DNA from: a bacterium
GTDB lineage: Bacteria > Latescibacterota > UBA2968 > UBA8231
Direction of reading: 5' to 3'
NCBI GenBank assembly: GCA_027593305.1
Contig: JAQCJA010000164.1
Span: forward strand, 1 to 8,638
Length of the DNA stretch: 8,638 nucleotides
Numbering within the stretch: position 1 is the first letter of the stretch; each line of letters starts with the position of its first letter. The translations under genes were made by a program, and so were the position numbers. Below are positions 1 to 6,191 of the stretch, in pieces. Below the pieces are notes generated by a model. That model worked only from the letters and a program-made list of their open reading frames with translations, was not told where the DNA came from and did no database searches.

Positions 1-939
1 GGTGGCAAACATCGGTGCCACCGCCAGACCGCTGGCGATCGTCGTGACCCAGACGACACCCACGACCTGTGGCTGCAGCAGCGCCACGGCAGCAGCCAGC
101 GCGCAGCCGCCGTAACACATCAGCAGTATGGAGGTGGGCGCCAGACGTGCCGCCAGGGGAATACCCAGCAATCGGCCCAGGGTAAAAGCACCCCAGAAAG
201 CCGACGTCAGCAGCGCCGCACCCGCTTCGTCCGTGACGTGCTGGGTCAGGGCGTAGGTGTAGATCCAATTGCCGAATCCCACCTCCGCGCCGACGGTGGC
301 GAACAGCAGGCCGGCGACAAGAAAGATCGTTGTCCGGTGCTTGTGCAGTGACGCCCCCTCCTGGCGGGCGTGGGATGCGATCGGCGGGCTGGGCAGCCAT
401 AGCAGCATGAGGATGACGGGAAGCAGGAGCGCCGCCAGGGAGATCCACGCAAAGGTCACCGAGCCGTCGAGGCCCATCGCCAGGCTGATCACCAGCGGCG
501 ACAACATGGCGCCGACACCGAAGAAGAAGTGCAGACCGTTCATCCACGGGCCAAGACCGGTCGGGTACAGCCAGCTGAGCAGGGTATTGCCGCCCACATC
601 GAGTGTGCCTTCGGCGATCCCGAGGCAGACGAAGACGCAGGTCAACGCCGGCAGCGACGGGCTCAGGGGCGCCAGGACCATGGTCAGCGCCATGGCGGCA
701 AGCATCGATGCCATGAGAGGGTGCCCCGGGAAGCGATCGAACAGCCGCCCGCCGAGCATCGCCCCCGCCAGGTAGCCGCCGGAACGCGCCACAAAGACCG
801 TGCTCAAAGCACTCAGCGACACACGCGTCAGTGCCGCCAGCGCCGGCAGCGTCGGCCCCAGGGAGGACAACACGAGACCCAGACCGATGAAGGCGCAGTA
901 GTAGGCGCACGTGCGCCACAGTCGATCCCGGCCCGTCAT
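1..939 (-). CDS. MFS transporter, FucP/NaGLT1 (MFSD4)-like, 3' end beyond window
   Basis: The frame is open from an ATG at 939 down to base 1, giving 313 residues with no stop, so the C-terminal part (perhaps 80-100 residues) is missing. The protein is strongly hydrophobic, with about nine visible membrane spans. The MFS motif A loop is present as GGRLFDRF at residues 63-70, between the second and third spans. Around residues 113-150 there is a D-V-G-G-N stretch, then M-N-G-L-H-F-F-F-G and S-P-L. With GAEVGFGNWIYTYAL near 217-231, this recalls sugar permeases of the FucP / NaGLT1 / MFSD4 type. From this I infer proton- or sodium-coupled uptake of a sugar or related solute across the inner membrane; the substrate cannot be read. 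The ATG at 945-947 is out of frame and stops at once, so 939 is the best start, with only a weak AGG just before it. The gene diverges from the small plus-strand gene that follows, with 95 nt between start codons. Confidence 0.85.
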   Translation of the reverse strand, partial: MTGRDRLWRTCAYYCAFIGLGLVLSSLGPTLPALAALTRVSLSALSTVFVARSGGYLAGAMLGGRLFDRFPGHPLMASMLAAMALTMVLAPLSPSLPALTCVFVCLGIAEGTLDVGGNTLLSWLYPTGLGPWMNGLHFFFGVGAMLSPLVISLAMGLDGSVTFAWISLAALLLPVILMLLWLPSPPIASHARQEGASLHKHRTTIFLVAGLLFATVGAEVGFGNWIYTYALTQHVTDEAGAALLTSAFWGAFTLGRLLGIPLAARLAPTSILLMCYGGCALAAAVALLQPQVVGVVWVTTIASGLAVAPMFAT

Positions 940-947
940 CCTGTCAT

Positions 948-977
948 TTGACTTTGCCGCAACAGGTGTGGTACAAC
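948..977 (+). promoter_or_regulatory. Predicted sigma70-type extended -10 promoter
   Basis: The sequence shows TTGACT at 948-953 (5 of 6 matches to the -35 consensus), an 18-nt spacer, and TACAAC at 972-977 (4 of 6 matches to the -10). A TG at 969-970 forms an extended -10 element. Transcription would start near 983-985 and read into the 37-codon gene at 1035. The -35 lies only 9 bp from the start codon of the divergent MFS gene, so the two transcription units must overlap on opposite strands. Confidence 0.55.
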
Positions 978-988
978 CCGGTACCGGG
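977..988. promoter_or_regulatory. 12-bp perfect palindrome over the predicted transcription start
   Basis: CCCGGTACCGGG is a perfect 12-bp palindrome overlapping the last base of the -10 and the predicted +1. A dimeric repressor bound here would block the small gene and could also affect the divergent MFS gene. The operator role is inference. GC-rich palindromes arise by chance fairly often in DNA of this composition, and the right half also takes part in an RNA hairpin. Confidence 0.3.
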
Positions 989-1003
989 GTTTCCCGGCCC
1001 CGG
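984..1003 (+). promoter_or_regulatory. 5'-leader hairpin of the small-protein transcript
   Basis: Near the predicted 5' end, CCGGGG at 984-989 can pair with CCCCGG at 998-1003 (6 bp, 8-nt loop). Alternatively CCGGG at 984-988 can pair with CCCGG at 993-997 (5 bp, GTTT loop). The two folds exclude each other. A stem at the extreme 5' end could protect the mRNA from 5'-end-dependent decay; that role is inference. Confidence 0.4.
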
Positions 1004-1010
1004 CAGCCGC

Positions 1011-1027
1011 ACTCCGTCGACAGGAGT
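1011..1027 (+). promoter_or_regulatory. Ribosome binding site hidden in a hairpin
   Basis: ACTCC at 1011-1015 is the exact complement of GGAGT at 1023-1027, with a 7-nt loop GTCGACA. The 3' arm contains most of the Shine-Dalgarno AGGAG (1022-1026), which lies 8 nt before the ATG at 1035. The strong, well-spaced site decides the start of the small gene. Its pairing suggests that translation may be gated, for example by temperature, a protein or an antisense RNA. The stem is only 5 bp, so it would be modest in stability. Confidence 0.45.
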
Positions 1028-1034
1028 TGGGACC

Positions 1035-1148
1035 ATGGTCATCATCTTCTTCATCTTGCTGAGCATCTTCGTCTGTCTCGTCGTCGGCTTTTCGGCTCAT
1101 TTTGCCCGCAAAGTTGATGAACCGACGGCGGGTGAACCCGGCAAGTAA
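1035..1148 (+). CDS. 37-aa single-span membrane protein, function unknown
   Basis: ATG at 1035 to TAA at 1146-1148 encodes 37 residues. Residues 2-21 are an unbroken hydrophobic stretch (MVIIFFILLSIFVCLVVGFS) with one Cys (C14). A short polar tail follows, A-H-F-A-R-K then an acidic/proline-rich end finishing in GEPGK. The uncharged N-terminus and the R-K pair after the span suggest an N-out/C-in orientation by the positive-inside rule. An AGGAG ribosome binding site 8 nt upstream fixes the start. A longer in-frame reading from TTG at 948 exists, but that TTG is part of the -35 and has no ribosome binding site. The gene has its own promoter, structured leader and 3' hairpin, which argues that it is real rather than a chance ORF. 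I do not recognise the family. Small membrane proteins of this size often act as accessory subunits or regulators of transporters or membrane enzymes, but nothing here names a partner; the divergent MFS permease is only a neighbour. Confidence 0.65.
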   Translation: MVIIFFILLSIFVCLVVGFSAHFARKVDEPTAGEPGK

Positions 1149-1156
1149 CGCTCTGC

Positions 1157-1188
1157 GCCCGCTTGCGTCGGCACAGATGCAGGCGGGC
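1157..1188 (+). terminator. 13-bp hairpin between convergent genes, terminator-like without U-tract
   Basis: Stem arms at 1157-1169 and 1176-1188 pair at all 13 positions in the plus-strand RNA (11 Watson-Crick, two G-U), closing a GGCACA loop. It begins 8 nt after the stop of the 37-codon gene. In minus-strand RNA the two G-U pairs become A-C mismatches, so the structure fits the plus transcript better, though it also lies 12 nt past the M16C peptidase stop. No T-run follows on either side, so it may be a 3'-end-stabilising stem or a weak intrinsic/Rho-assisted terminator. Confidence 0.5.
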
Positions 1189-1200
1189 CGATCGCCGCCG

Positions 1201-4131
1201 TCACATCACGGCAATGACGTCGAGCCACCTGCCGCGGGCAGCGTTGGCCCCGCTGATGGCATCCTTTGACCCGAGCACGACCACACGTCCGACGTCATTC
1301 ATCCGTGCCAGTATGTCGCCGAACTGACGAAAATCTTCCGCCGACGTCGCCAGCACCGCATCCCGCATCTGCTGGCGGTACTCATCATTGACACCGGTCA
1401 GTTCGCGCAGCATCGACACATATCCCTTGGCGTCAGGCAGGTGGTAGGAATCCAGTTCGCCAATGGTGCCGATGATGGATTTCGTCAGTTCCTCATCAGA
1501 CAGCTGCAGGTTCTGCAGGAACGCTGCCGCGCCATCGTAGGCATCGATGGTGCCCTGCAGGTTCGGATCACGGTAGGAGGTGAAGGTGAAGATGCCGGTG
1601 AAATGATCGAAGCCACAGAACGCACCATAGGCACCGCCCTGCACCCGCACCCGATCCCACAGGTAGCTGTTGCGCAGATACTTCGTGATGACGCTGACCG
1701 AGCCCTGCAATTCGTAACCGAGATCGAACAGGTTGCCACCCTTGGCGACGTAGTTCACCTGGGCCGGAAGGGTCAATCCCTCATTGGCCGGTCGCAGCTC
1801 TGCCGCCCAGTCCCCGGTGGTAACGGGGCGCGCCGGCAGGGCCTGCACCAGCGCCGCAATGTGCGGCTCCACCAGCGCGCGGTCCTGCGCCGGGAATGTG
1901 GCATTCACCAGCATCGTTTTGCGGTTCACCAGGTGATCACGCACGGCCTCGAGGCGGGCCAGCACCGATGCCCAGTCTGTCTCGATCTGGTGCACCAGTT
2001 CGCGCAGGAAGAACAGATTGCTGAGACCCTCCATCTGTTCGATCGCCCAGGAGGCCTCGGTGAACTGTGCCTTCAGCCGCAGGGTCGCCACGGCGTGCCC
2101 CCCCGGAATCAGCCCGGCTTCATCGCCGGCCTTTTCCTCCAGGGCCATCTGCAGGAAGCGCTGGGGATTGTCGAATCTGGTCGTCAGCAGCACATCACGC
2201 ACGACATCGAGCAGATCCCCGGTCTGCTGCAGCATCGCTTTGCCACGTAACAGGAACAGACCGACGGGCTCCGGTTGTTCCCGATGATTGGTGACGATGC
2301 TGGTTGCCCACAGGCCGCCGGTGCGCGAGCCGATGCGCTGCGACAGGCGCACGAAATCCTCGGTCTGTGTGCCGATCTCCAGCAGGCATCGACCAAAAAG
2401 TGACACATAGGGCAGCAGGTGTGTCGGTAGGGTGCGCAGATCGAAGCCGATATCGAAGTAGACGATGCCATTGGTGAACAAATCGTGATACAGCGTGCGC
2501 ACGCCGGCCACTTCGGTTCGCTGCACCGGGATCTGGCGGATCTTGCGGTCGATGTCATCCAGCGACAGCGTCGGGATCTTCGCCAGATCCGCCGGGTCAT
2601 CGGGAGCTTCCTGCCGGGCTTTCAAGTCTGCCGCTTCGGCAGCAACACGCGCCATATCCGCCGCCGACATCGAGGCGCGCACCTCGGCCAATCGTGCCTT
2701 CTCTTCGGCCTCTTCGCGTGCGGACTGAGCCACATCAGGGCGCACGTAGACCGTTGTTCGATGAGGGTTGTCCAGCAGGTGTGTCTCGATCAGGCCTTCG
2801 AAGTAGCGGCCGAGGCCGATGCGTTCCTTCAACGCCGCCAGAGGCGCCTCGAAAGCCAGCGGCTCAAAGGGATCGTCGCCGTACAGCCACGTCGACAGGG
2901 AGCGCAGCATCAGGCTGATCCCGCGGGGGGAGGATCCGGTGTTGTTCTCGCGCAGGCGAAACTCGGTCGTATTGAGTGACGCCTTCACCGTTTCAGGATC
3001 GATGCCGTCGCGCGCCAGCGTCTGCAGCGCTTGGACAACGAGCCCTTCCACCTGCCCTTCATCTGCAGCTTTGACACCCTTGAGGCCGACGGAGAACAGC
3101 AACTGGCGCAACTCCGTATCCATGCCGCCACCAGCGACATCCTCGCCCAATCCAGAGTCGATCAGCATCTTGCGCAGCGGTGCGGCCGAGGAACCCAGCA
3201 GCACGTGGTCGAGCACCTGCAGCCCCAGGCGGGTGCCGTAGTCGATCCCATCCTCGAGCAGCCAGTTGACCGTGACAAAGTGTTTCTTCGGCTTCCCCTC
3301 CTCACCGTCCTCGTCACTGGCATCCTCTTCGGCACTGACAGCGTAGGTCGTCTCGATCGTGCGCGGTTCCGTCCAGTGCGGCTGCACGGCAACGGCGGAG
3401 TCTACCTCCCGCCGCTCGAAGCGCGCCAGATACGACTCGAGAATCTCGAACCGTTGGGCCACGGGATCGTCGCCGTAGAACCAGATGAGCGCATTCGACG
3501 GATGGTAGAAGTCCCGGTGAAAAGCCTCGAACTGTTCCCACGTGAGGTCGGGGATATGCCGCGGATGTCCCCCGGACTCGACGCCGTAGGTGTTGTCGGG
3601 GAACAGCCCCCGCTGGATGGCCTCGCCCAGCACCCGCTCCGGTGACGAGTAGGCCCCCTTCATCTCGTTGAAAACGACACCCTTGTATGTCAGGTTGTCG
3701 CCTTCGACCTCGTAGTGCCAGCCCTCCTGCTTGAGCGTCTCAGGTGTCAGCCGCGGGTGGAACACGGCATCGAGATAGACATCCACCAGATTGTGGAAGT
3801 CCTGCAGATTCTGACTGGCCACCGGGTAGCAGGTCTTGTCCGGATAGGTGAAGGCATTGAGGTAGGTCTTCAGCGAACCCTTCAGCATTTCGACGAAAGG
3901 TTCTTTCACCGGGTATTTTTCCGAACCGCACAACACACTGTGTTCGAGGATGTGGGCGATGCCCGTCGAATCCGCCGGTGGCGTGCGGAAATTGATGCCG
4001 AAAACCTTGTTCTCGTCCTGGGGACAGGCCAGCGACATCAACTGCGCTCCCGTGGGATGCCGATAGAGGCTGGCTTCCGTGTTCAGTTCGGGGATGGCCC
4101 GTGTCTCCACCAGTTCGAATCGATGCGTCAT
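1201..4131 (-). CDS. M16C (PreP/Cym1-type) zinc metallopeptidase
   Basis: This is a 976-residue protein, the usual length for presequence-protease-like M16C enzymes, which enclose and cut unstructured oligopeptides in a chamber made by two halves. The inverted zinc motif H60-x-x-E63-H64 is intact. The third ligand is probably E156 in VVFNEMKGAYSSPE. The C-terminal half carries R827-x-R829 and G-G-A-Y835-G, matching the Arg/Tyr pair that completes the active site in PreP. A helical M16C-associated linker region spans roughly 470-720. An acidic run at 267-278, followed by G-K-P-K-K, looks like a lineage-specific loop insertion. There is no signal peptide, so the enzyme is probably cytoplasmic. 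The ATG overlaps the stop of the upstream amidohydrolase gene (ATGA), and no good Shine-Dalgarno sequence is seen, so translation probably depends on re-initiation. It is the last gene of the minus-strand run. The substrate is unknown; peptides from protein or envelope turnover are plausible. Confidence 0.95.
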   Translation of the reverse strand: MTHRFELVETRAIPELNTEASLYRHPTGAQLMSLACPQDENKVFGINFRTPPADSTGIAHILEHSVLCGSEKYPVKEPFVEMLKGSLKTYLNAFTYPDKTCYPVASQNLQDFHNLVDVYLDAVFHPRLTPETLKQEGWHYEVEGDNLTYKGVVFNEMKGAYSSPERVLGEAIQRGLFPDNTYGVESGGHPRHIPDLTWEQFEAFHRDFYHPSNALIWFYGDDPVAQRFEILESYLARFERREVDSAVAVQPHWTEPRTIETTYAVSAEEDASDEDGEEGKPKKHFVTVNWLLEDGIDYGTRLGLQVLDHVLLGSSAAPLRKMLIDSGLGEDVAGGGMDTELRQLLFSVGLKGVKAADEGQVEGLVVQALQTLARDGIDPETVKASLNTTEFRLRENNTGSSPRGISLMLRSLSTWLYGDDPFEPLAFEAPLAALKERIGLGRYFEGLIETHLLDNPHRTTVYVRPDVAQSAREEAEEKARLAEVRASMSAADMARVAAEAADLKARQEAPDDPADLAKIPTLSLDDIDRKIRQIPVQRTEVAGVRTLYHDLFTNGIVYFDIGFDLRTLPTHLLPYVSLFGRCLLEIGTQTEDFVRLSQRIGSRTGGLWATSIVTNHREQPEPVGLFLLRGKAMLQQTGDLLDVVRDVLLTTRFDNPQRFLQMALEEKAGDEAGLIPGGHAVATLRLKAQFTEASWAIEQMEGLSNLFFLRELVHQIETDWASVLARLEAVRDHLVNRKTMLVNATFPAQDRALVEPHIAALVQALPARPVTTGDWAAELRPANEGLTLPAQVNYVAKGGNLFDLGYELQGSVSVITKYLRNSYLWDRVRVQGGAYGAFCGFDHFTGIFTFTSYRDPNLQGTIDAYDGAAAFLQNLQLSDEELTKSIIGTIGELDSYHLPDAKGYVSMLRELTGVNDEYRQQMRDAVLATSAEDFRQFGDILARMNDVGRVVVLGSKDAISGANAARGRWLDVIAVM

Positions 4132-4973
4132 GCCAGCCCCCAGACGTCAGCGGCGGTGCCGCCGAGGATGCGATCCCGCTGTGCTTCGGTGAGGAAGTCG
4201 AAGCCTTCCCGCACCAGACGCAGCTCATCGGCCAGCGACAACCAGTTGTGCTTCGTGCGATGCGCCCCGGGATACCCCGTGCCCCAGAGGCAGCGCTCGG
4301 CGCCAAACGCGTCGACGAGCATACGCACGTAGTCGTGCATGTCCCTGAAAGGAAACTCCTCTTGCGAACGGCCCTTCACATCCGAGATCTTGACGTACAG
4401 ATTGGGATGGAGCGCCAGGTCGATGATCGGCTGCCAGGGCCCGGGGCCCTGCGCAAGCTGCGGATATCCCATATGGTCGATGAGCAGTTTCATGTGCGGG
4501 TGGCGGCGGGCGATCACATCGATCTGATCGGCAAAGGGGGGACTCGTGTGGAACTGCACCACCGCATCGAGTTCGGCCAGGACATCCCACATCGCCCGGT
4601 TGCCTTCGGTGGTCAGCACCTTCTCGTCCTTGTAATACATGGGATGGAAGCGAAAGCCGACCAGTCCGCGCTCCTCCATCCAGTAGCGTGCCCTCTCGGC
4701 GTTGTTCGCCTCGTCCTGCGGATCGATCATGCCGTGGCCGACGAATCGATGCGGAAAACGGGTTACCGAGTCGGCGATATAGCCATTGTCCCAGGTCGAC
4801 CAGGAGGTCTGCACCAGTACCGTGACATCGACGCCATTGGCGTCCATGTCAGCGATCAGTTCATCGGCCGTCGCCGGCACATCCGGCAACGATGTGAAGT
4901 TTGGCGCTGTGGGTCCCACCGGGTACCGCGGCGGATCGATTTCCCATACATGCACGTGCGTGTCGACGATCAA
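4128..4973 (-). CDS. Amidohydrolase-2 family TIM-barrel protein lacking the usual strand-8 Asp
   Basis: The 281-residue protein starts with D4-T-H6-V-H8-V-W, the N-terminal H-x-H of the amidohydrolase-related (PF04909) fold. Further candidate active-site histidines are H110 (GFRFH), H142 (VVQFHTSPP) and H167 (LLIDHMGYP). The family includes ACMSD-type decarboxylases and lactonases such as 2-pyrone-4,6-dicarboxylate hydrolase. At the end of strand 8, where the family normally has an Asp (as in W-G-[ST]-D-x-P), this protein reads L-W-G-T-G233-Y-P-G. The substrate and even the reaction type (hydrolysis or decarboxylation) cannot be stated. The start is TTG at 4971-4973, supported by AAGGAG 8 nt upstream. 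It follows anmK after 33 nt and overlaps the M16C gene by 4 nt. No signal peptide is seen, so it is likely cytoplasmic. Confidence 0.9.
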   Translation of the reverse strand: MIVDTHVHVWEIDPPRYPVGPTAPNFTSLPDVPATADELIADMDANGVDVTVLVQTSWSTWDNGYIADSVTRFPHRFVGHGMIDPQDEANNAERARYWMEERGLVGFRFHPMYYKDEKVLTTEGNRAMWDVLAELDAVVQFHTSPPFADQIDVIARRHPHMKLLIDHMGYPQLAQGPGPWQPIIDLALHPNLYVKISDVKGRSQEEFPFRDMHDYVRMLVDAFGAERCLWGTGYPGAHRTKHNWLSLADELRLVREGFDFLTEAQRDRILGGTAADVWGLA

Positions 4974-4981
4974 TGTCCTGT

Positions 4982-4987
4982 CTCCTT
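4982..4987 (-). promoter_or_regulatory. Ribosome binding site that fixes the TTG start of the amidohydrolase
   Basis: AAGGAG on the minus strand sits 8 nt before the TTG at 4971-4973, and the DTHVHVW active-site motif follows the TTG by two codons. The only nearby ATG, at 4997-4999, is out of frame and opens a 9-codon reading frame that ends at TGA 4970-4972, overlapping the TTG start. Confidence 0.6.
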
Positions 4988-5006
4988 GCTGGTTTTCATC
5001 CGTACA

Positions 5007-6191
5007 TCATTCCTGTTCCACGAGGGGCGGCAGCGAGATCTTCCCCAGCACTGCATCCAGCTTTGCCCCCGTCGCCCCGCGCACGTTCCCGGCGCGCCCC
5101 ATGATCGTTTCATTGGCCAGCACGGCAAAGGCAAGGGCCTCCTTCGAGTCAGCTGTCACACCCAGATCGTCGATCGGTCGCACGTGCCGTGGCGCCAGCA
5201 CTTCTTCCAGCAGCGACATCAGATGGCTGTTGCGCACGCCCCCCCCACTGACATAGACCTCTCCCAGTTCACCCTCGGGATCAGCAAAACGCTCGATGCC
5301 GGCAGCGATGCTGCGCGCCGTGAACAGGGTCAGGGTCGCCAGCAGATCCGCCGGACTCAGCTCTGCCTGATGCATCAATTCCGCCAGGTAGTACGTGCCG
5401 AATTCTTCGCGGCCTGTGGATTTGGGCGGTGGCCGACGGAAGAATTCGTGTTTCAGCAGCCGCTCCACCCACTCCTCGCTCGCCGTGCCGCCGGCAGCGC
5501 GCCGACCATCATTGTCAAAGCGTTCGGTGCCCCCCGTCAGATGCTGCACGGCGGCATCGATCAGGGCGTTGCCCGGTCCCAGATCGAAGGCGAGAACTCC
5601 ATGGTGGATGGTGGCACCGGCGGGGATGGCCGTGACGTTGGCGATGCCGCCGATATTGAGCAGCAGACGTCCCCGGTCCGGGTCACCGAAGAGCAGCACA
5701 TCGACCAGTGGCACCAGAGGCGCTCCTTCGCCACCGGCTGCCAGATCCGCCGGGCGGAAATCGCTGATCACCGGAATGCCCGTGTGCCGCGCCACAACAG
5801 CCGCCTCGCCGATCTGCAGCGTCGATGGCGGATTTCCCTGTGGCAGGTGACGGACCGTCTGCCCGTGGCTGCCGATCAGGTCGACCTCCTCCGGCACCGT
5901 GTTGCCCGCGGCAATGACCTTCAACGCCGCATCGGCCAGGGCCGCACCGAGGGCGAAATTGGCCTGACACAGATCCTCTACCAGCGCGTCCGGCTGAAAC
6001 AGCAGGAAGAGATCTGCCTGCAATTTCTCGGGCAGCTTGTGCGTGAGTTGCGCCAGCACACGGAACTCGGTCATCTCGCCGTACCCTTCGATCTCCACCA
6101 GCACAGCGTCGATGCCGTCGGCGGATGTCCCGGTCATCAGTCCCACGATACGCCGTGTCGGCGCCGATGCGATATCGAGCAGTCTCTTCAT
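5007..6191 (-). CDS. anmK: Anhydro-N-acetylmuramic acid kinase
   Basis: This 394-residue protein matches AnmK from end to end. AnmK is the cytoplasmic enzyme that opens the 1,6-anhydro ring of anhydroMurNAc and phosphorylates it with ATP to give MurNAc-6-phosphate, in peptidoglycan recycling. Visible blocks, in order, are GLMTGTSADGID (17-28), IGSHGQTVRH (106-115), LQIGE (125-129), DFRPADLAAGGEGAPLVP (144-161; an Asp here, probably D149, is the expected catalytic base), NIGGIANVT (179-187), FDLGPGNALID (202-212), a GREEFG segment (260-265), VSGGGVRN, and a C-terminal SKEALAFAVLANE block. It is slightly longer than the common 370-385 residues, with a short N-terminal extension and a C-terminal tail. 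The ATG overlaps the preceding gene's stop (ATGA) and has AGGA 6 nt upstream, inside that gene's final codons. The later recycling enzymes (MurQ, NagZ) and the AmpG permease are not in this window. Confidence 0.96.
   Translation of the reverse strand: MKRLLDIASAPTRRIVGLMTGTSADGIDAVLVEIEGYGEMTEFRVLAQLTHKLPEKLQADLFLLFQPDALVEDLCQANFALGAALADAALKVIAAGNTVPEEVDLIGSHGQTVRHLPQGNPPSTLQIGEAAVVARHTGIPVISDFRPADLAAGGEGAPLVPLVDVLLFGDPDRGRLLLNIGGIANVTAIPAGATIHHGVLAFDLGPGNALIDAAVQHLTGGTERFDNDGRRAAGGTASEEWVERLLKHEFFRRPPPKSTGREEFGTYYLAELMHQAELSPADLLATLTLFTARSIAAGIERFADPEGELGEVYVSGGGVRNSHLMSLLEEVLAPRHVRPIDDLGVTADSKEALAFAVLANETIMGRAGNVRGATGAKLDAVLGKISLPPLVEQE

Noticed and set aside
269..951. Plus-strand ORFs of 140-168 codons over the MFS gene
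   Set aside because: They are shadows of the minus-strand transporter, whose frame stays open over the full 939 bases and carries family motifs and membrane spans.
948..1148. 66-codon version of the small membrane protein starting at TTG 948
   Set aside because: The TTG is the first half of the -35 hexamer, would lie upstream of the predicted transcription start, and has no Shine-Dalgarno sequence. ATG 1035 has AGGAG at 8 nt.
1149..1200. Possible attachment site or mobile-element edge between the convergent genes
   Set aside because: The inverted repeat is a compact hairpin at a gene 3' end. No flanking direct repeats, recombinase gene or compositional break are seen.
1441..2250. 269-codon plus-strand frame antisense to the M16C peptidase (with others at 3031-3645 and 3715-4332)
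   Set aside because: Same register effect as above: the frames mirror the peptidase codons, have odd composition and lack ribosome binding sites.
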